64,000 nucleotides of DNA from assembly GCA_038501785.1 (NCBI GenBank), contig JBAMJR010000051.1, forward strand, positions 4,928,501-4,992,500, in the 5' to 3' direction. The position numbers and the translations under genes were made by a program. This stretch comes from Myoxocephalus aenaeus. Taxonomy: Eukaryota; Chordata; Actinopteri; Perciformes; Cottidae. Below the pieces are notes generated by a model. That model was not told the DNA's origin. It did not search any database and worked only from the letters and a program-made list of their open reading frames with translations. Below, piece after piece: positions 37,111 through 64,000 of this stretch. Each line of letters opens with the position of its first letter. The first letter of the stretch is position 1.

Positions 37111-38115
37111 CTGAATGGAGACAGCAAGACAGCATTTTATGACTGTGCACTTAAGCGTTATTGATATCCTGAAGAGATACAACCTTGAGTAAAGGCTACA
37201 TTTATATTGAGATGTATCCTTGAATATGAATAAGAAAGAGAATTAGAGACATAAAATAAATGTAATAAGATTTGTCATATCATCAGAATTACGTGGTTAT
37301 TTTCTATTATTATATTCCAACTTTACTCTCAAAGTTTGGACTTTGGAAGTTTGAATTTAGTATCATATTTTAACCGTAATCATAAAAAAAAAATCTCAAT
37401 CTTTTTTTTCTTACTTTTTCTCAAAATTATGAAATTCATTATGGATTTTTTTTACTACTAAAACGTGACAACGGGCTTTTAATTTGAAATTTCTGACCGG
37501 AAGTCAGTTTATTCTGCCTGACACTCGACTGATACTAATCCGCTACAATATTGACAGTCACTATGCCTCGGCCACCAATCAAACAGGCCTGTGTGCGCTT
37601 TATTGACATTTTGTAATATTATGTAATATTAATTATTGTGATCTCAACCAGCCGCGTGAACTTAATTATCTCATTCAAAAAGACGACTAGTGGCTGTAAG
37701 AAGAGCAAACGTAGCCCATCACATTAGACTGCAATTTCCTATAATTAATTTAACCTTTGCGTCTGCAGTGTATCTTTACACACACGCGCGCGCGCGCGCG
37801 CGCTCACACAGCAGCCAAACGTCACCTGAATATAGGTGTCCGATCCGCGGTTGTCAAGGGAATATCAACACACGCGACGTGACATCAGGTGCAGCAGCCG
37901 ACACCTGCCATCTCCGAGGCGCGCGCCAGGACACGTTCAGAAACCCCAAGTTAGTGAACAGCCGGAGGAAGTTAAAACGTGCAAAGCAGCGGCCGAAAAC
38001 ACAGATATGGAGTCGAATGCCGCAAAGTCGACTATAAGCTGTTTACATCTCCAAAAGGGTTCAGGCATCGGTCCGCCGACCCCCGGAGGCTTTCACACAC
38101 ACCGCCATCACTTAC
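37111..38115 (-). other. tecpr1: tecpr1 first intron (within 5'UTR)
   Basis: Acceptor ctccattcag at 37111-37120 (minus strand) and a strong candidate donor GTAAGTGATG at 38115-38106. It contains T- and A-tracts near 37385-37450 and a (CG)n/(CA) stretch at 37780-37802. Confidence 0.45.
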
Positions 38116-38230
38116 AGACGAGGCTCTGTCACGAGCAACCCCTTTGGAGACGAAAAGTAAAGTCATTCATGCATATTCCGGCTTTGGTGTTTAATTCACG
38201 TTCCGGACCGGAGGAATGCTCCGTCTCTAA
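38116..38230 (-). other. tecpr1: Probable untranslated exon 1 of tecpr1
   Basis: The sequence just left of the donor at 38115 is GC-richer and lies under two CCAAT boxes. The upper end is a guess because no TSS signal is visible. If transcription starts above about 38185 the exon contains tiny upstream frames such as ATGCATGAATGA. Confidence 0.35.
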
Positions 38231-38269
38231 CTCCCGAGACCACAACAGGAAATGGAGGAAGCGTCGCTC

Positions 38270-38320
38270 TGATTGGTTGACGCGCTGCAGGGAGCGCGGG
38301 ATCTCGTCCTCCTATTGGTG
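38270..38320 (-). promoter_or_regulatory. tecpr1: Paired CCAAT boxes of the tecpr1 promoter
   Basis: ATTGG at 38272-38276 and 38314-38318 on the plus strand gives two CCAAT boxes on the minus strand, 42 nt apart, just upstream of the presumed tecpr1 exon 1. The flanking sequence is CpG-rich (gcgtcgct, gacgcgctgc). Paired CCAAT boxes suggest NF-Y. Confidence 0.5.
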
Positions 38321-38499
38321 GAGCCAGATGAGCTCCTGGCACTCCGCTGATTGACGCGCATATTTTAATAATTTATTCAGCGCCAGTTGAATTATTGAAG
38401 CACGAGGTTGGTTTTACATGTTTGGCTACAGATCGGAATATTTCATCGCCAACCAACAGCTCGACCAAGACAACTAATAAACCCTGACGTTTGGCATTA

Positions 38500-38670
38500 C
38501 TGGAATGTAACTAAGTACATTTACTCAAGTACTGTAGGCCCACTTAAGTAGGTTTGTAGGTACTTTTTATTTACTTGAGTATATGCAACCTTATACTTTT
38601 ACTCCACTACATCTCAGAGGCTTTTCACTTCACTGCATTTGTCTAATAGCATAGTTACTTTTCAGATCAC
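38500..38670. mobile_element. Fish interspersed repeat (aagtacatttactcaagt family)
   Basis: The stretch taactaagtacatttactc and the following acttgagtat, tatacttttactccactac are the hallmark of a very common percomorph MITE-like repeat rich in aagtac/gtactt. The ends are not exact. Confidence 0.6.
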
Positions 38671-39018
38671 AATTGTTCATACTATTCCTGTGTGGTTAAA
38701 TAATTAAGTATCTCCAAATTTGGTGATATTTAATGAGAATGTTTTTATAAACTGAAGGATAACGTGCTCCTTTGTGTGTTGAGGACATACTTCTTAAGAA
38801 AATAGAGTACTTTTTAGAGATGAGTGGTTCTTACAGGTGGTGATCTTATAGAATATGATGCATTGCTAATGAACAGTATATAAAATAGCTCAATTTAGCA
38901 CAGCAACAGCCATGAAATACAGTAAACATAATAATCCAAAAACATAATCTTTAGGGGTGAACAACAGCTCCCTCGTCCGTGGGGGTCCCAGGCTCAGCAC
39001 CTTGGAGAGAGGCAAGAG

Positions 39019-39020
<2 letters not shown>

Positions 39021-39077
<57 letters not shown>
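39021..39077. repeat. (TA)n microsatellite
   Basis: About 28 uninterrupted TA units between tecpr1 and bri3, self-complementary and likely unstable. Confidence 0.95.
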
Positions 39078-39081
<4 letters not shown>

Positions 39082-39248
39082 ATGATTAAATATTATATAT
39101 TTATCTGAACTCGTGACTAAATCTGAGGATGTGAATCCAATAGTATGCAACATGAAGGGGTACTGATAATGAGGACGGCAGCTATGCAAGTCACAGTGTG
39201 AACACACTCGATCTCTAACCTGATGATATGCATGTCGCTCTGACTTCA

Positions 39249-39256
39249 TCACGTGA
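39249..39256. promoter_or_regulatory. CLEAR-like E-box TCACGTGA
   Basis: Palindromic TCACGTGA, 579 nt upstream of the bri3 ATG and about 1 kb from tecpr1 exon 1. A near copy TCACATGA lies at 39399-39406. This is the core of the TFEB/MITF CLEAR element that controls lysosomal and autophagy genes; use here is inferred. Confidence 0.45.
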
Positions 39257-39827
39257 GCCATCGGGCCTGCCAGTCTGCACTGGGAGGTCACGGTGCGCGG
39301 GCTCTGCAGTGCACACTGCATGCAGCACTGAGCCGTGTATTTTCATGTACTGTCGCTTTAAGAAGCCTCTCAGTGCGCAGAGGCGCTACAGCGGCGCATC
39401 ACATGATTCCTCTCTTGTGACAATCCAGACAGAAAGGAAAAGCCTGCGTGAGTTCCAGCTGAGTTAGAAGACGCTGTGATGACAGATTGCTGTCGTATTG
39501 GTGCCAAAGGACTACATACAAGGAGCGACATGGAGTTAAGTTAACTATAGGCAGAGATAGTCGGACAATTCCCGTCTTTAAAGTGGACATTTGCGAAATA
39601 TTTAGGGGTTCTTGCGCCAAAAGGGGACAAAGTTGGCGCATGGAAAGGGACGAAGTTACATTTTTGCGCAGCGTCTTTCCTTTGTTTTTGTCGCCACTGC
39701 GAGTCAACCAACGTCACACCCGGACAGCCAACGTCAAGTAACGTGGAGTTCAGTGTCGTGGCCGAAGAATTAAAAGTTACGGGCAGACAAAACGAGCCAA
39801 ACTTGAGGACGCACCACGTCGGCTGAG

Positions 39828-42677
39828 ATGGTGGACAGCAAACCTCTCCTTCAGGACAGACCTCCCGCCTACGCCAGCGTCCCGGGGGCTTATGGGTACG
39901 GCCCGCAGCAGCAGCCCGGCTACGGGGCCATCCCCTCGCCGGCCCCGCCGCCTTACCCGTACCCCGATGCCCAAGGCAAGTAGCCCCGTTTACGTTGCAC
40001 GCGCCCTGACGTGCTCCACATTTACCGGAACGTGCAGCGGCCAGACGGGAAGAGAGGTCTCGCCGCTGCCCACTTCCGTCTCCGTTTCAAGTCGAGCTTT
40101 AAAGGCCGCTTTGTTGTGACTCGGGACTCTCGGAGAGTCACTCTCTTTTCGCCTCAAAGCGGGCACAATGTGAACCAACAAGTCTGACTTAAGGAGCAAA
40201 AACAAAGGAAGACAAACAAGTTTCGTTTATCAGGTGCTCCAATGCTGCGCATGCGCAGTAGGGCACTAGCGTGTTTGGTATTTATACTGATTTATACTCA
40301 TATTAGTAAAGGCTAATATGAGTGCTCAATTCACCAGAAATAACCAATCGGCTTTACAGTCGAATTATTTACATTGTCAACACACAATCTGGTGTTTTTG
40401 TTTTATGGGGAGCGACAGCATGTGAGAAGGACACAAGTTGTTTTACTGGAGCCCCAGACCTGGTACATCTACTGACTGATTGCATAAGAGCTGCAGTGAC
40501 AAGGAAGTTACTCTGTCCTAAAATAAAATCTCCTATTGGGTAATTTGTAACTTCCAATTTGCTAAATTACACGTTCTAGGTCTTCTGTGACGATTAAAGT
40601 AGTCTGTTGTTGCCAATATTATGGAAGAGTGCATGTATTTGTAGAGCTACACTGTGTTAATTCTCACAGGGAGGTGTCCTTATTAGACACGTGTGTTGTA
40701 AACAAACATGGTGATGGTATCAAAGTTTACTGTGTCGCACAAGTATAACTGCAGACTGACACAGGTGGTAAACCGCACACAACAAAAAACCATATGCCCT
40801 GAGGGTCAGTGAAATGAACTCGTGAATACCCAACTGTCCTACAAACACACTTGCAACACAGTCACAAAAAAAGCCAAACGGGATATGGTGACATGTTTAA
40901 TTTGTAAAAAAAACATGTGTTCTCTCAACCACAGGGTTCCCACCTGCCCAAATGAGCCCTGCCATAGCTCAGCAGCCCTACCCTGGAACTTACACCATCT
41001 TACAACCGTCTGTAGTGGTGGTAGGGGGCTGCCCCGCCTGCAGGTGAGTAAACACACGCACACACGCACGTGCACATAGATGTGTAGAGAGCTGTAGACT
41101 AGCTCACGGTTAAAGATGAGCGTCCCGTGCTCACTGTGACTAAGCCGGTTTCTGTCTGTGCCTCTTCATTTGGCCTGGCTATTTTCAATGTGTGTGTCTG
41201 TCAGGCCCACATTGTGACCAAACGTTAAGCGGATGTGACTTTTAGTTTTGGAAGATGGTTATACATCGGTTTCACTGTGCCTGAGTCAACTTCCTGTCAG
41301 TCAGATGATTTCAGCATCAAACATGTGATGTGGGCAGATCCAGGCCAAGGTGGCTACAGGACACAGTTCACAAAAGCAAATGAAAATAAGATGCCCTCCC
41401 ATCCACTGGTTGTTTGTGAATAATAAAATTGACCGTGTGTATCTGCTCCAGGGACTTAAGGGAGCAGGCTGGGCAACTTTTCATTTTGTAGCAGGAGATG
41501 TTATTGTTGTCACGAGGTGAATGAATACTTCTGTTCACATGGTTAATATGTGCCTGATCGTTTACTGTCATATCTGGTCATATATGCTGCTTCCTGACAC
41601 TCTGTGATAACATGCACAGCAGTATGCTGTTCATGTCCACAGTACTTAAGACCTTCAGAGGTCTTGAGTGTGTCTGGTAGAGTTTTAGTCTGCATTTGCT
41701 GGCCATGGCCATGTTTACTCGGTCAGTAAAAGCCACAGTTGCTGGCACCAGTGTACAAATACATTGTGTAAATACTCACTACAGGGAACTATGTGCTGTG
41801 GTGCCATGGTAGATCAAACACTGTCGGCTTATGTAAGCATGTCCTCTTTTAGAAGCTAGTGATTTTTAATAAGGTCAAACCCAGGTCACCTCTGCAGCAG
41901 AATCTGATATTATCAGTGTAATTAAGGACTATTTATCAAGATTATTTCTATTGTATCTACACCCCAAAAGTCAGAAATCCATATTTAAGTGAAATGTCTT
42001 ATTTATTTATTTTTTTACAGCATTAGCATTAAGGGCTTTCCAAGGCAGCTTTAAATTATTTCCCATCTCTTTAGGGTCTAGTTTGAAACATTGCATTTGT
42101 TAAGTCCTTATTGAGGCCTGCAGCAGATTTACTGGCCTCGCTGATTGGTGCGGGGCGGTCATGAGACCGTGGTGAGCACTTTGCTCACCGTGACTCTGGA
42201 TTAGAGCTGCCCGGAGAGCTTCAACACTCCCATTTCAGAACCAGTTGCTTCATGTTCTGACAATCATTTGTTATTGTTGGTCTTAATGTCACAGGAGACA
42301 CACAACCTTTCTAGATTTAACTTTATCTTTTGACCTGTTTGCAATACAACTAATAAGTACTGTAAGACAAATGCTACCTTTTATGAGCAACCTTTTATCC
42401 CTTCTTTTTTTTTTTTTTTTTTTTTTTTTAAAAGGGCACATGTTTGCACACTTTAACCGCAGATGATTTAAAACGAAAAGTAAAGAATTGGCAAATCTAA
42501 GTTTCAGTTCTTTTGAGGTCAGACTCGTACAAAGAGGTGTCTTTCTGATTGCTGTTTACAGTGTAATGTCAGGACATGGTTCAGATTGGAGATAATAAGG
42601 AGAGACTTCAGAGAAGCATTCAGTAATCTTTCATCACAATGTGATCCTGCTCAGACCTCGACCTTATATGACCTTAT

Positions 42678-42722
<45 letters not shown>

Positions 42723-43161
42723 CTGTACATTGTTCTGCAAGACGTGTACATATTTCCTAATCTTGTCAACACAATATTTCAGAAACGCACAAACGTCCAC
42801 TTGGACTTAAGGGTGAACTGATTTAGAATTTGGTGTTCGAAAGGCACTGTTAGCTCACAATACACATTTTTGGCCAAAATAATTCATATGCTAATTTTGA
42901 CAATTTCACACTAATGTCTAACCGGATAAAAGGATGTTATTTTACAGACAGTTGGTGAAGGCATACAACCGCAAGGCGGTACTTCTAGTTTGTGATTAAA
43001 AGTGTGTGCATGTGTGTGTGTGTTGCAGAGTTGGTGTCCTGGAGGATGACTTCACTTGCCTGGGGATCCTGTGCGCCATCTTCTTCTTCCCCCTGGGTCT
43101 CCTCTTCTGCTTCGCACTGCGTCAGAGAAGGTGTCCCAACTGTGGCGCCACCTTCGGCTAG
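39828..43161 (+). CDS. bri3: Brain protein I3 (BRI3), 3 coding exons
   Basis: Exons 39828-39975, 40935-41043 and 43029-43161 sum to 390 nt, 129 aa (human 125). The N terminus is MVDSKPLLQDRPPAY: a dileucine-type sorting signal (KPLL) and a PPAY WW-binding motif, then a Pro/Tyr/Gly-rich segment. The C terminus is VVVVGGCPACRVGVLEDDF, a hydrophobic membrane stretch (LGILCAIFFFPLGLLFCFAL), then RRCPNCGATFG. The CPxC-membrane-CPNC layout resembles a LITAF-type zinc-binding membrane domain. The family is a lysosomal/endosomal membrane protein reported in TNF-induced cell death and NF-kB signalling. The first intron has a GC donor, which is required for frame. The head-to-head partner is tecpr1. 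Confidence 0.95.
39976..40934 (+). other. bri3: GC-AG first intron of bri3
   Basis: Donor CAAG|GCAAGT, acceptor ctcaaccacag. Only this junction (phase 1) leads into FPPAQMSP...VVVVGGCPACR. The nearby GT at 39980 (AA|GTAGCC) would read VPTCPNEPCHSS and lose the family sequence. Confidence 0.88.
40246..40257. promoter_or_regulatory. NRF1 consensus palindrome
   Basis: TGCGCATGCGCA, a perfect 12-nt NRF1 site, 271 nt into bri3 intron 1. NRF1 sites usually lie at CpG promoters, so a promoter or enhancer at the start of bri3 is likely. Confidence 0.55.
41044..43028 (+). other. bri3: bri3 intron 2
   Basis: 2 kb, AT-rich, with a T-tract at 42404-42429, an (ATA)n repeat at 42676-42719, and a TG-rich acceptor (43002-43028) just before exon 3. 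No gene is seen. Confidence 0.65.
42676..42719. repeat. (AAT)n microsatellite
   Basis: About 14 AAT units in bri3 intron 2. Confidence 0.9.
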
Positions 43162-44345
43162 AGGGACCAAACCACAGCCCGTGCACCTGCTCGTGCTCCC
43201 ATGCATGCATACACACACACACATAATCCAGCATTCATGCCTCTTTTATTTTGTTATCTTTTCTTAATATTGCACATTGCTGTTGCCATTATGTTATGTA
43301 CAACAAATTATCAAGATGATATTACCGTGAATTATGTTTTATTCGAGGCACAGCGTAGAAATCTATTTTCATCTGCCAGTTGAGGATATATTCTAGCATA
43401 TGTACGTGTCCAGCTGTTGTCAGTGCCTTCACTACATGCTGAGTGATCATCAGAGATTCCATCAGTCATGATTTCTCCTGTAGATTTTAGCTCGGTTATC
43501 CAAGGATCTGAGCAGATTCCTTCATGTTTTTTCAAGCCAGAATGAACGAAAACATGCGCTTAAGTTTCTTTTCTCTTTGGTGGCACACTACATACATATT
43601 AGAATGCTTAGCTTTTTCCGGAAATGTAAACACTTTTTTTTTTGGCTCAGTGTGTCACAGGGAAAGCGCATACAACTTCTTCATCTAAAAGAGAAAAAAA
43701 AGACGTAAACTGTCCCGGCTGAAACGATGGACTTGTTTCAGACAGAAAGCCTGCACCATTTTGTCTGTTTTTGTTGATACTATTTCTAGGGGCCATATTT
43801 GCACTGATAGTTTGTTTGACGACTATTCTGCTGGGTTGTGCTTTTCCAGGGCCAATGCAGACCTCAGGTACATACAATCTGAAACGCCCTCGACTTTACA
43901 ACCTCAATCACTGTTTTACTTCGGACTTCTACCTACTTCGAGGACTCTTATGTCAAAGCGCAGACTCCTCCTTTAACGTGCAGAGTTTCACTTCAAGGAA
44001 GCATGCTGAGAGTAAAAACTGAAGAAATCTCTCAATCATGTATATAAATCTCTGGATTTTTATTTTAGTACTCTGTGACAAGTCACCCTGCCCCATTCCT
44101 CCCAACCAGACAATCAACTGAGAATGTCTTTGTCCCTGTATCTGCAGTGTCTTCGTATCTACGTCTTCCATCTCAGCCAGATGTTAATAACTGTCCTTGG
44201 CAGAAAAAAGAGAGAGGGAACTGGGTGAAAGTGATTTTTAAAGAAAATCTTGCTTTAGAAAACACACTACGCACGCAATTATGATTGAGGTTCTTACTTT
44301 TTATATATCTGTTACTGTAATTAAAAATGAATGCTACTTATGTTT
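43162..44345 (+). other. bri3: bri3 3'UTR
   Basis: Follows the stop at 43161. The best polyA signal is ATTAAA at 44320-44325 followed by a T-rich region (44365-44390). Frames such as 43761-44022 are not recognised. Confidence 0.45.
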
Positions 44346-44499
44346 TTGACTACTTGCTTGATTTCCTTTTTTTTCCTTTTCAAAAGGATGAGCATTTTAA
44401 TAACTAAAATATTCTGTTACTTTTCATATGAACAAAGGAATACATGCGCAATCAGACATACATTTTTTTGTAGACTACTTGCATGATAAACAAAACAAA

Positions 44500-45345
44500 T
44501 TGAAGAAAGACATCTTTATTTTTCATACAGCAAATACTATTAAGATTGTAATGTGGGTCAAAAACAAGTCTACAGACTGTAGTCTTAAAATTGCATGTGC
44601 AATGATTAAAGCAGAAATGACTGCACCGCCAATGTGAAGATGAGGTGATTGTCCACAATTTGAAGAACACAACAACGAACAGATATTTTTTTTACAGAAG
44701 TTATGTTAGTGTCATTAAGGCAAAAGTCCTGTCTAGATGGCAAAGGACTATTTATAGCATCGGTTGTACAAATGTATATACAAGAGGGACGAAAGAATTT
44801 TGGAGGCATCTCTTTGAACGGATTTCTCTGCTTGCGGCAACTGTCAACATCATAGCGTCGACACTAAGACGCAACATTTTAGGACCTGAAGGTGAAATGC
44901 AGAGGTCCTCTAAAGTACGTTCCTCTACTGTCCTGTGGCAACAGAAAACCATTTCTAACATCAACAGCATAAACACGTTGCAGTATTTCCTTTGACCGTT
45001 TTCATTCATCCATTTCTCAAGTGTCGGTAAGTATGGGGTCCTAACATCGCCACCACAAACAGAGGGACGAAATAGAAAATATATGTATCTTAAATATGTG
45101 AACATCTGTTTTGGAAAATAAAACGGTCCCCAAAATACTTCAATGTGAGAGTTTGCGGCAGTGAGGAGATCCCAGATTCAAATGGCATTGTTTTGTCTCA
45201 GTGCTGGCCAAGTTCTGTCTGGTTCCAGACCAGTAGACGCCGCTGGACGGTAAAGGCAGGGCAGAGCTGCACGACCACGTCAGACGACGCAGGAAGGCGG
45301 ACAGGAAGTTGTGGGAATGGAGCGTTGTGCGTAAATGTGGACGGA
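44500..45345 (-). other. baiap2l1: baiap2l1 3'UTR and polyA signal
   Basis: The minus strand has AATAAA at 44520-44515 downstream of the stop at 45346, giving a ~0.85-kb 3'UTR. It may end only ~170 nt from the bri3 3' end. A plus-strand AATAAA at 45117-45122 lies inside this UTR and is probably chance. Confidence 0.5.
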
Positions 45346-61710
<16,365 letters not shown>

Positions 61711-61784
61711 CTGTCACAGAGAGAAGAGGAGCAGGAGAAAGACATATGCACCGATTATACATAAATATATACATAAATATATAC

Positions 61785-61889
<105 letters not shown>

Positions 61890-62530
61890 GAAGATGGATA
61901 GGCTGGCAGGAACGTCATTGTTTGCTGACAACAGTGTACAATGACATTAAACACAATGTATACATAATATATACAGTGTATGTTTGAAAGCGTCGCTGAG
62001 AAATGATGTGCGTCACTTTTAACCTGAAAAGCCATCACATGTTTCCGGCTACAGATTATGTTACAAAGGGTTTCCATCGCTGGAATGGAAATAAGATAAA
62101 TGCATGCTGCTGAACCAGAAAAACTGGACCACCTCCTGTTTTAGCTAATCAAAAAGAGCTCAGATGGCGGGCAGCCACAAAATACGACATTCTGTCATTG
62201 CATGTTGCTCACGAAGGCAATCAAATTAGGATTATGGGGCATTATGAGGAAAATTATAATTACATTTCTTAATGACAGTACACACCTTCAGTGATCAAAA
62301 AAACACATTTTAAGTCACACAACTTCATTTGTTAATGAAAACAAAACAAATACATTACAAACTCTTGCCTTTTCCAAAACGTCTAAATAATGGAAAACAG
62401 TAAACTTATTAGTATTAGCATTCACATTATGATCAATAACTCTACTCTGAGCCGGATGGCCTTCATTCTGACTTGTGTCTTTTGTTAACATATTGTCTGT
62501 GGCTTGGATAGCGCATCTCCCAGATGGAAA

Positions 62531-62532
<2 letters not shown>

Positions 62533-62618
<86 letters not shown>

Positions 62619-62622
62619 GTGA
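62533..62622. repeat. (TG)n microsatellite
   Basis: About 45 TG units with one CG interruption at the end. Confidence 0.95.
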
Positions 62623-64000
62623 GTGTTTGGTCCCTGGACAAACACCATTTTTTAACACCCCTCAGAAGACATGAAGGAACAATGTGTGTTTGCAAAGATG
62701 TGTGTGGGCCAACGATTCTGCGAACTGGTCTCACACAGATGGAGGGTCACTGTGAAGAGACAGACTGATCATCACTACAGCAGCTGATATTCGGCTGCAA
62801 CTTCAGATGTCAGCAAATCATTTGGATGATCGTCAGCAGTGTCCATTTGTCCGAAGAATCTAAATCCAACTACAGTTAAAATTACAGAAAGTGTATGCTT
62901 GGTATTGTTTCTGTGTGTGCAGTAGGATACGTGACCAAATGACGACTATCTCTCTCCCGCGGGATCATGTGACGTCTAGATATAAAAGCAGGATGCAAAT
63001 GTTCAGAATGGAAACTTGATACAGGATGTTGTGTATTTTTCCCGCACTGAGCTTTTCCCATAGGAGTTTATTTTCTGTGTACAGTTAGAAAATGTCACGA
63101 CAAAAAAAACATTCTTCAGTAGCCAACTAGTGCAGCTGTACTGTACACAAGGCTCTCGATAGGGATGTGACCTTGAGCTGTTGCTCAAAGCCACATTTTC
63201 CACAGATACAGTGGCTTCTGATTCAGAAACTAGCTAATTTGTATATAAATAGAAGACCTAGGCCATCGCAGAGTGGAGGCGTTTATGCTCAGTGAATAAA
63301 TAAGACTTTAGTCATTCAATATGTCCATGTTTGTTGATGCTGGAGACCAATATTGCACCAAATGTGAAAAGGAGTCATCCACACACACACAAACACACAC
63401 CACACTTTTCTAAAGAGTGATAAAAGGGAACAGCTGTCCTTGTGCCTTGACAGTAGTTCTTTCTGTTCAAATTAAATAAATCAACCCATCAATATAAAAT
63501 CCTATTTCCTTAAAAAGGTGGCATTTCCTCCCGTGAAAAAAAAAAATCCTTTTCTTTTTCTCAACAGCGTTCTGACGTGTTCAAATTTATGACGCAAACC
63601 TCTGACTGACGTTCAACAGGCTGCTCGTCTCGTCTGATGCATCACTGTGTCCTGTTCATTGTACACACGGCCCTTCCCCACTCTGGCTTTCACTGCCCCA
63701 CCTTGCCTTATGGCGACCTGGCTCTTTCAGCTTTTCTGAAATGATATGTTTAAATATACATATTTTCTCTTTTTTACCAATAGATAAATCTGATCATATG
63801 TTGCCATTTTCTTCTGGAATAAAATGTTCTATAAATCAGGCTATGAATGATATATGAACAAACCCACCAGTAAAAACGTTTAGAATAGAGATAGGAATGA
63901 AACTGGAAAGTTTGCTGTATGAAACTAACACTGAAGTGGAGATCAGAGTGCGAGATAAAGGTCAGCGCATTACTCAGAAGGACGCTGCGTTACCAGCAAA

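Noticed and set aside
36698..37150. Upstream ATG (37150) as the tecpr1 start
   Set aside because: It lies in the intron before the acceptor at 37111; the family start MPIT at 37102 has an ideal Kozak context.
45117..45122. Plus-strand AATAAA as the bri3 polyA signal
   Set aside because: It would put the bri3 3' end within the baiap2l1 3'UTR; ATTAAA at 44320 with a T-rich follow-up is nearer, though the distal site is not excluded.

Overview
This window is vertebrate genomic DNA, almost certainly from a teleost fish and probably a percomorph. The evidence is multi-exon genes with standard splice sites, very dense (CA)n/(TG)n microsatellites, and short fish-type DNA transposons and LINE 3' tails in introns. 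Four protein-coding genes are present. Their order, lmtk2 > , < tecpr1, bri3 > , < baiap2l1 (partial), matches the human 7q21-q22 order LMTK2-TECPR1-BRI3-BAIAP2L1, so this is an old conserved block. I found no bacterial features, CRISPR array, tRNA or rRNA. The exon models were built by hand from splice signals, phase continuity and remembered family sequences. All exon phases close without a frameshift.

Layout. 1-1256: upstream and 5' region of lmtk2. 1257-23143: lmtk2 coding sequence, + strand, 14 coding exons, 1548 codons plus stop, with one giant 3.07-kb exon at 19080-22149; the 3'UTR runs to about 25270. About 25270-25940 is a tail-to-tail gap with no gene; human BHLHA15 would be expected here and is absent. 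26786-37102: tecpr1 coding sequence, - strand, 24 coding exons, about 1185 aa, with a probable untranslated first exon near 38116-38230. 38.2-39.8 kb: head-to-head interval between tecpr1 and bri3, with paired CCAAT boxes and an E-box/CLEAR-like palindrome. 39828-43161: bri3, + strand, 3 coding exons, 129 aa. 45346-61710: baiap2l1, - strand, the last 11 coding exons (435 aa plus stop); the first ~72 residues of the protein lie beyond position 64000.

Functionally three of the four genes concern endosomes and lysosomes. LMTK2 is a membrane-anchored atypical kinase of recycling endosomes. TECPR1 links autophagosomes and damaged lysosomes to the LC3-lipidation machinery. BRI3 is a small lysosomal/endosomal membrane protein. 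BAIAP2L1 (IRTKS) is an I-BAR/SH3 regulator of actin protrusions.

No radically new system was found. The most useful observations are two GC-AG introns with the identical donor GCAAGT (lmtk2 last intron, bri3 first intron); a perfect 13-bp hairpin 87 nt into the lmtk2 3'UTR; a perfect 12-bp hairpin in a baiap2l1 intron; simple repeats lying on 3' splice sites of four exons; a NAGNAG acceptor in tecpr1; and the CLEAR-like site between two lysosomal genes.
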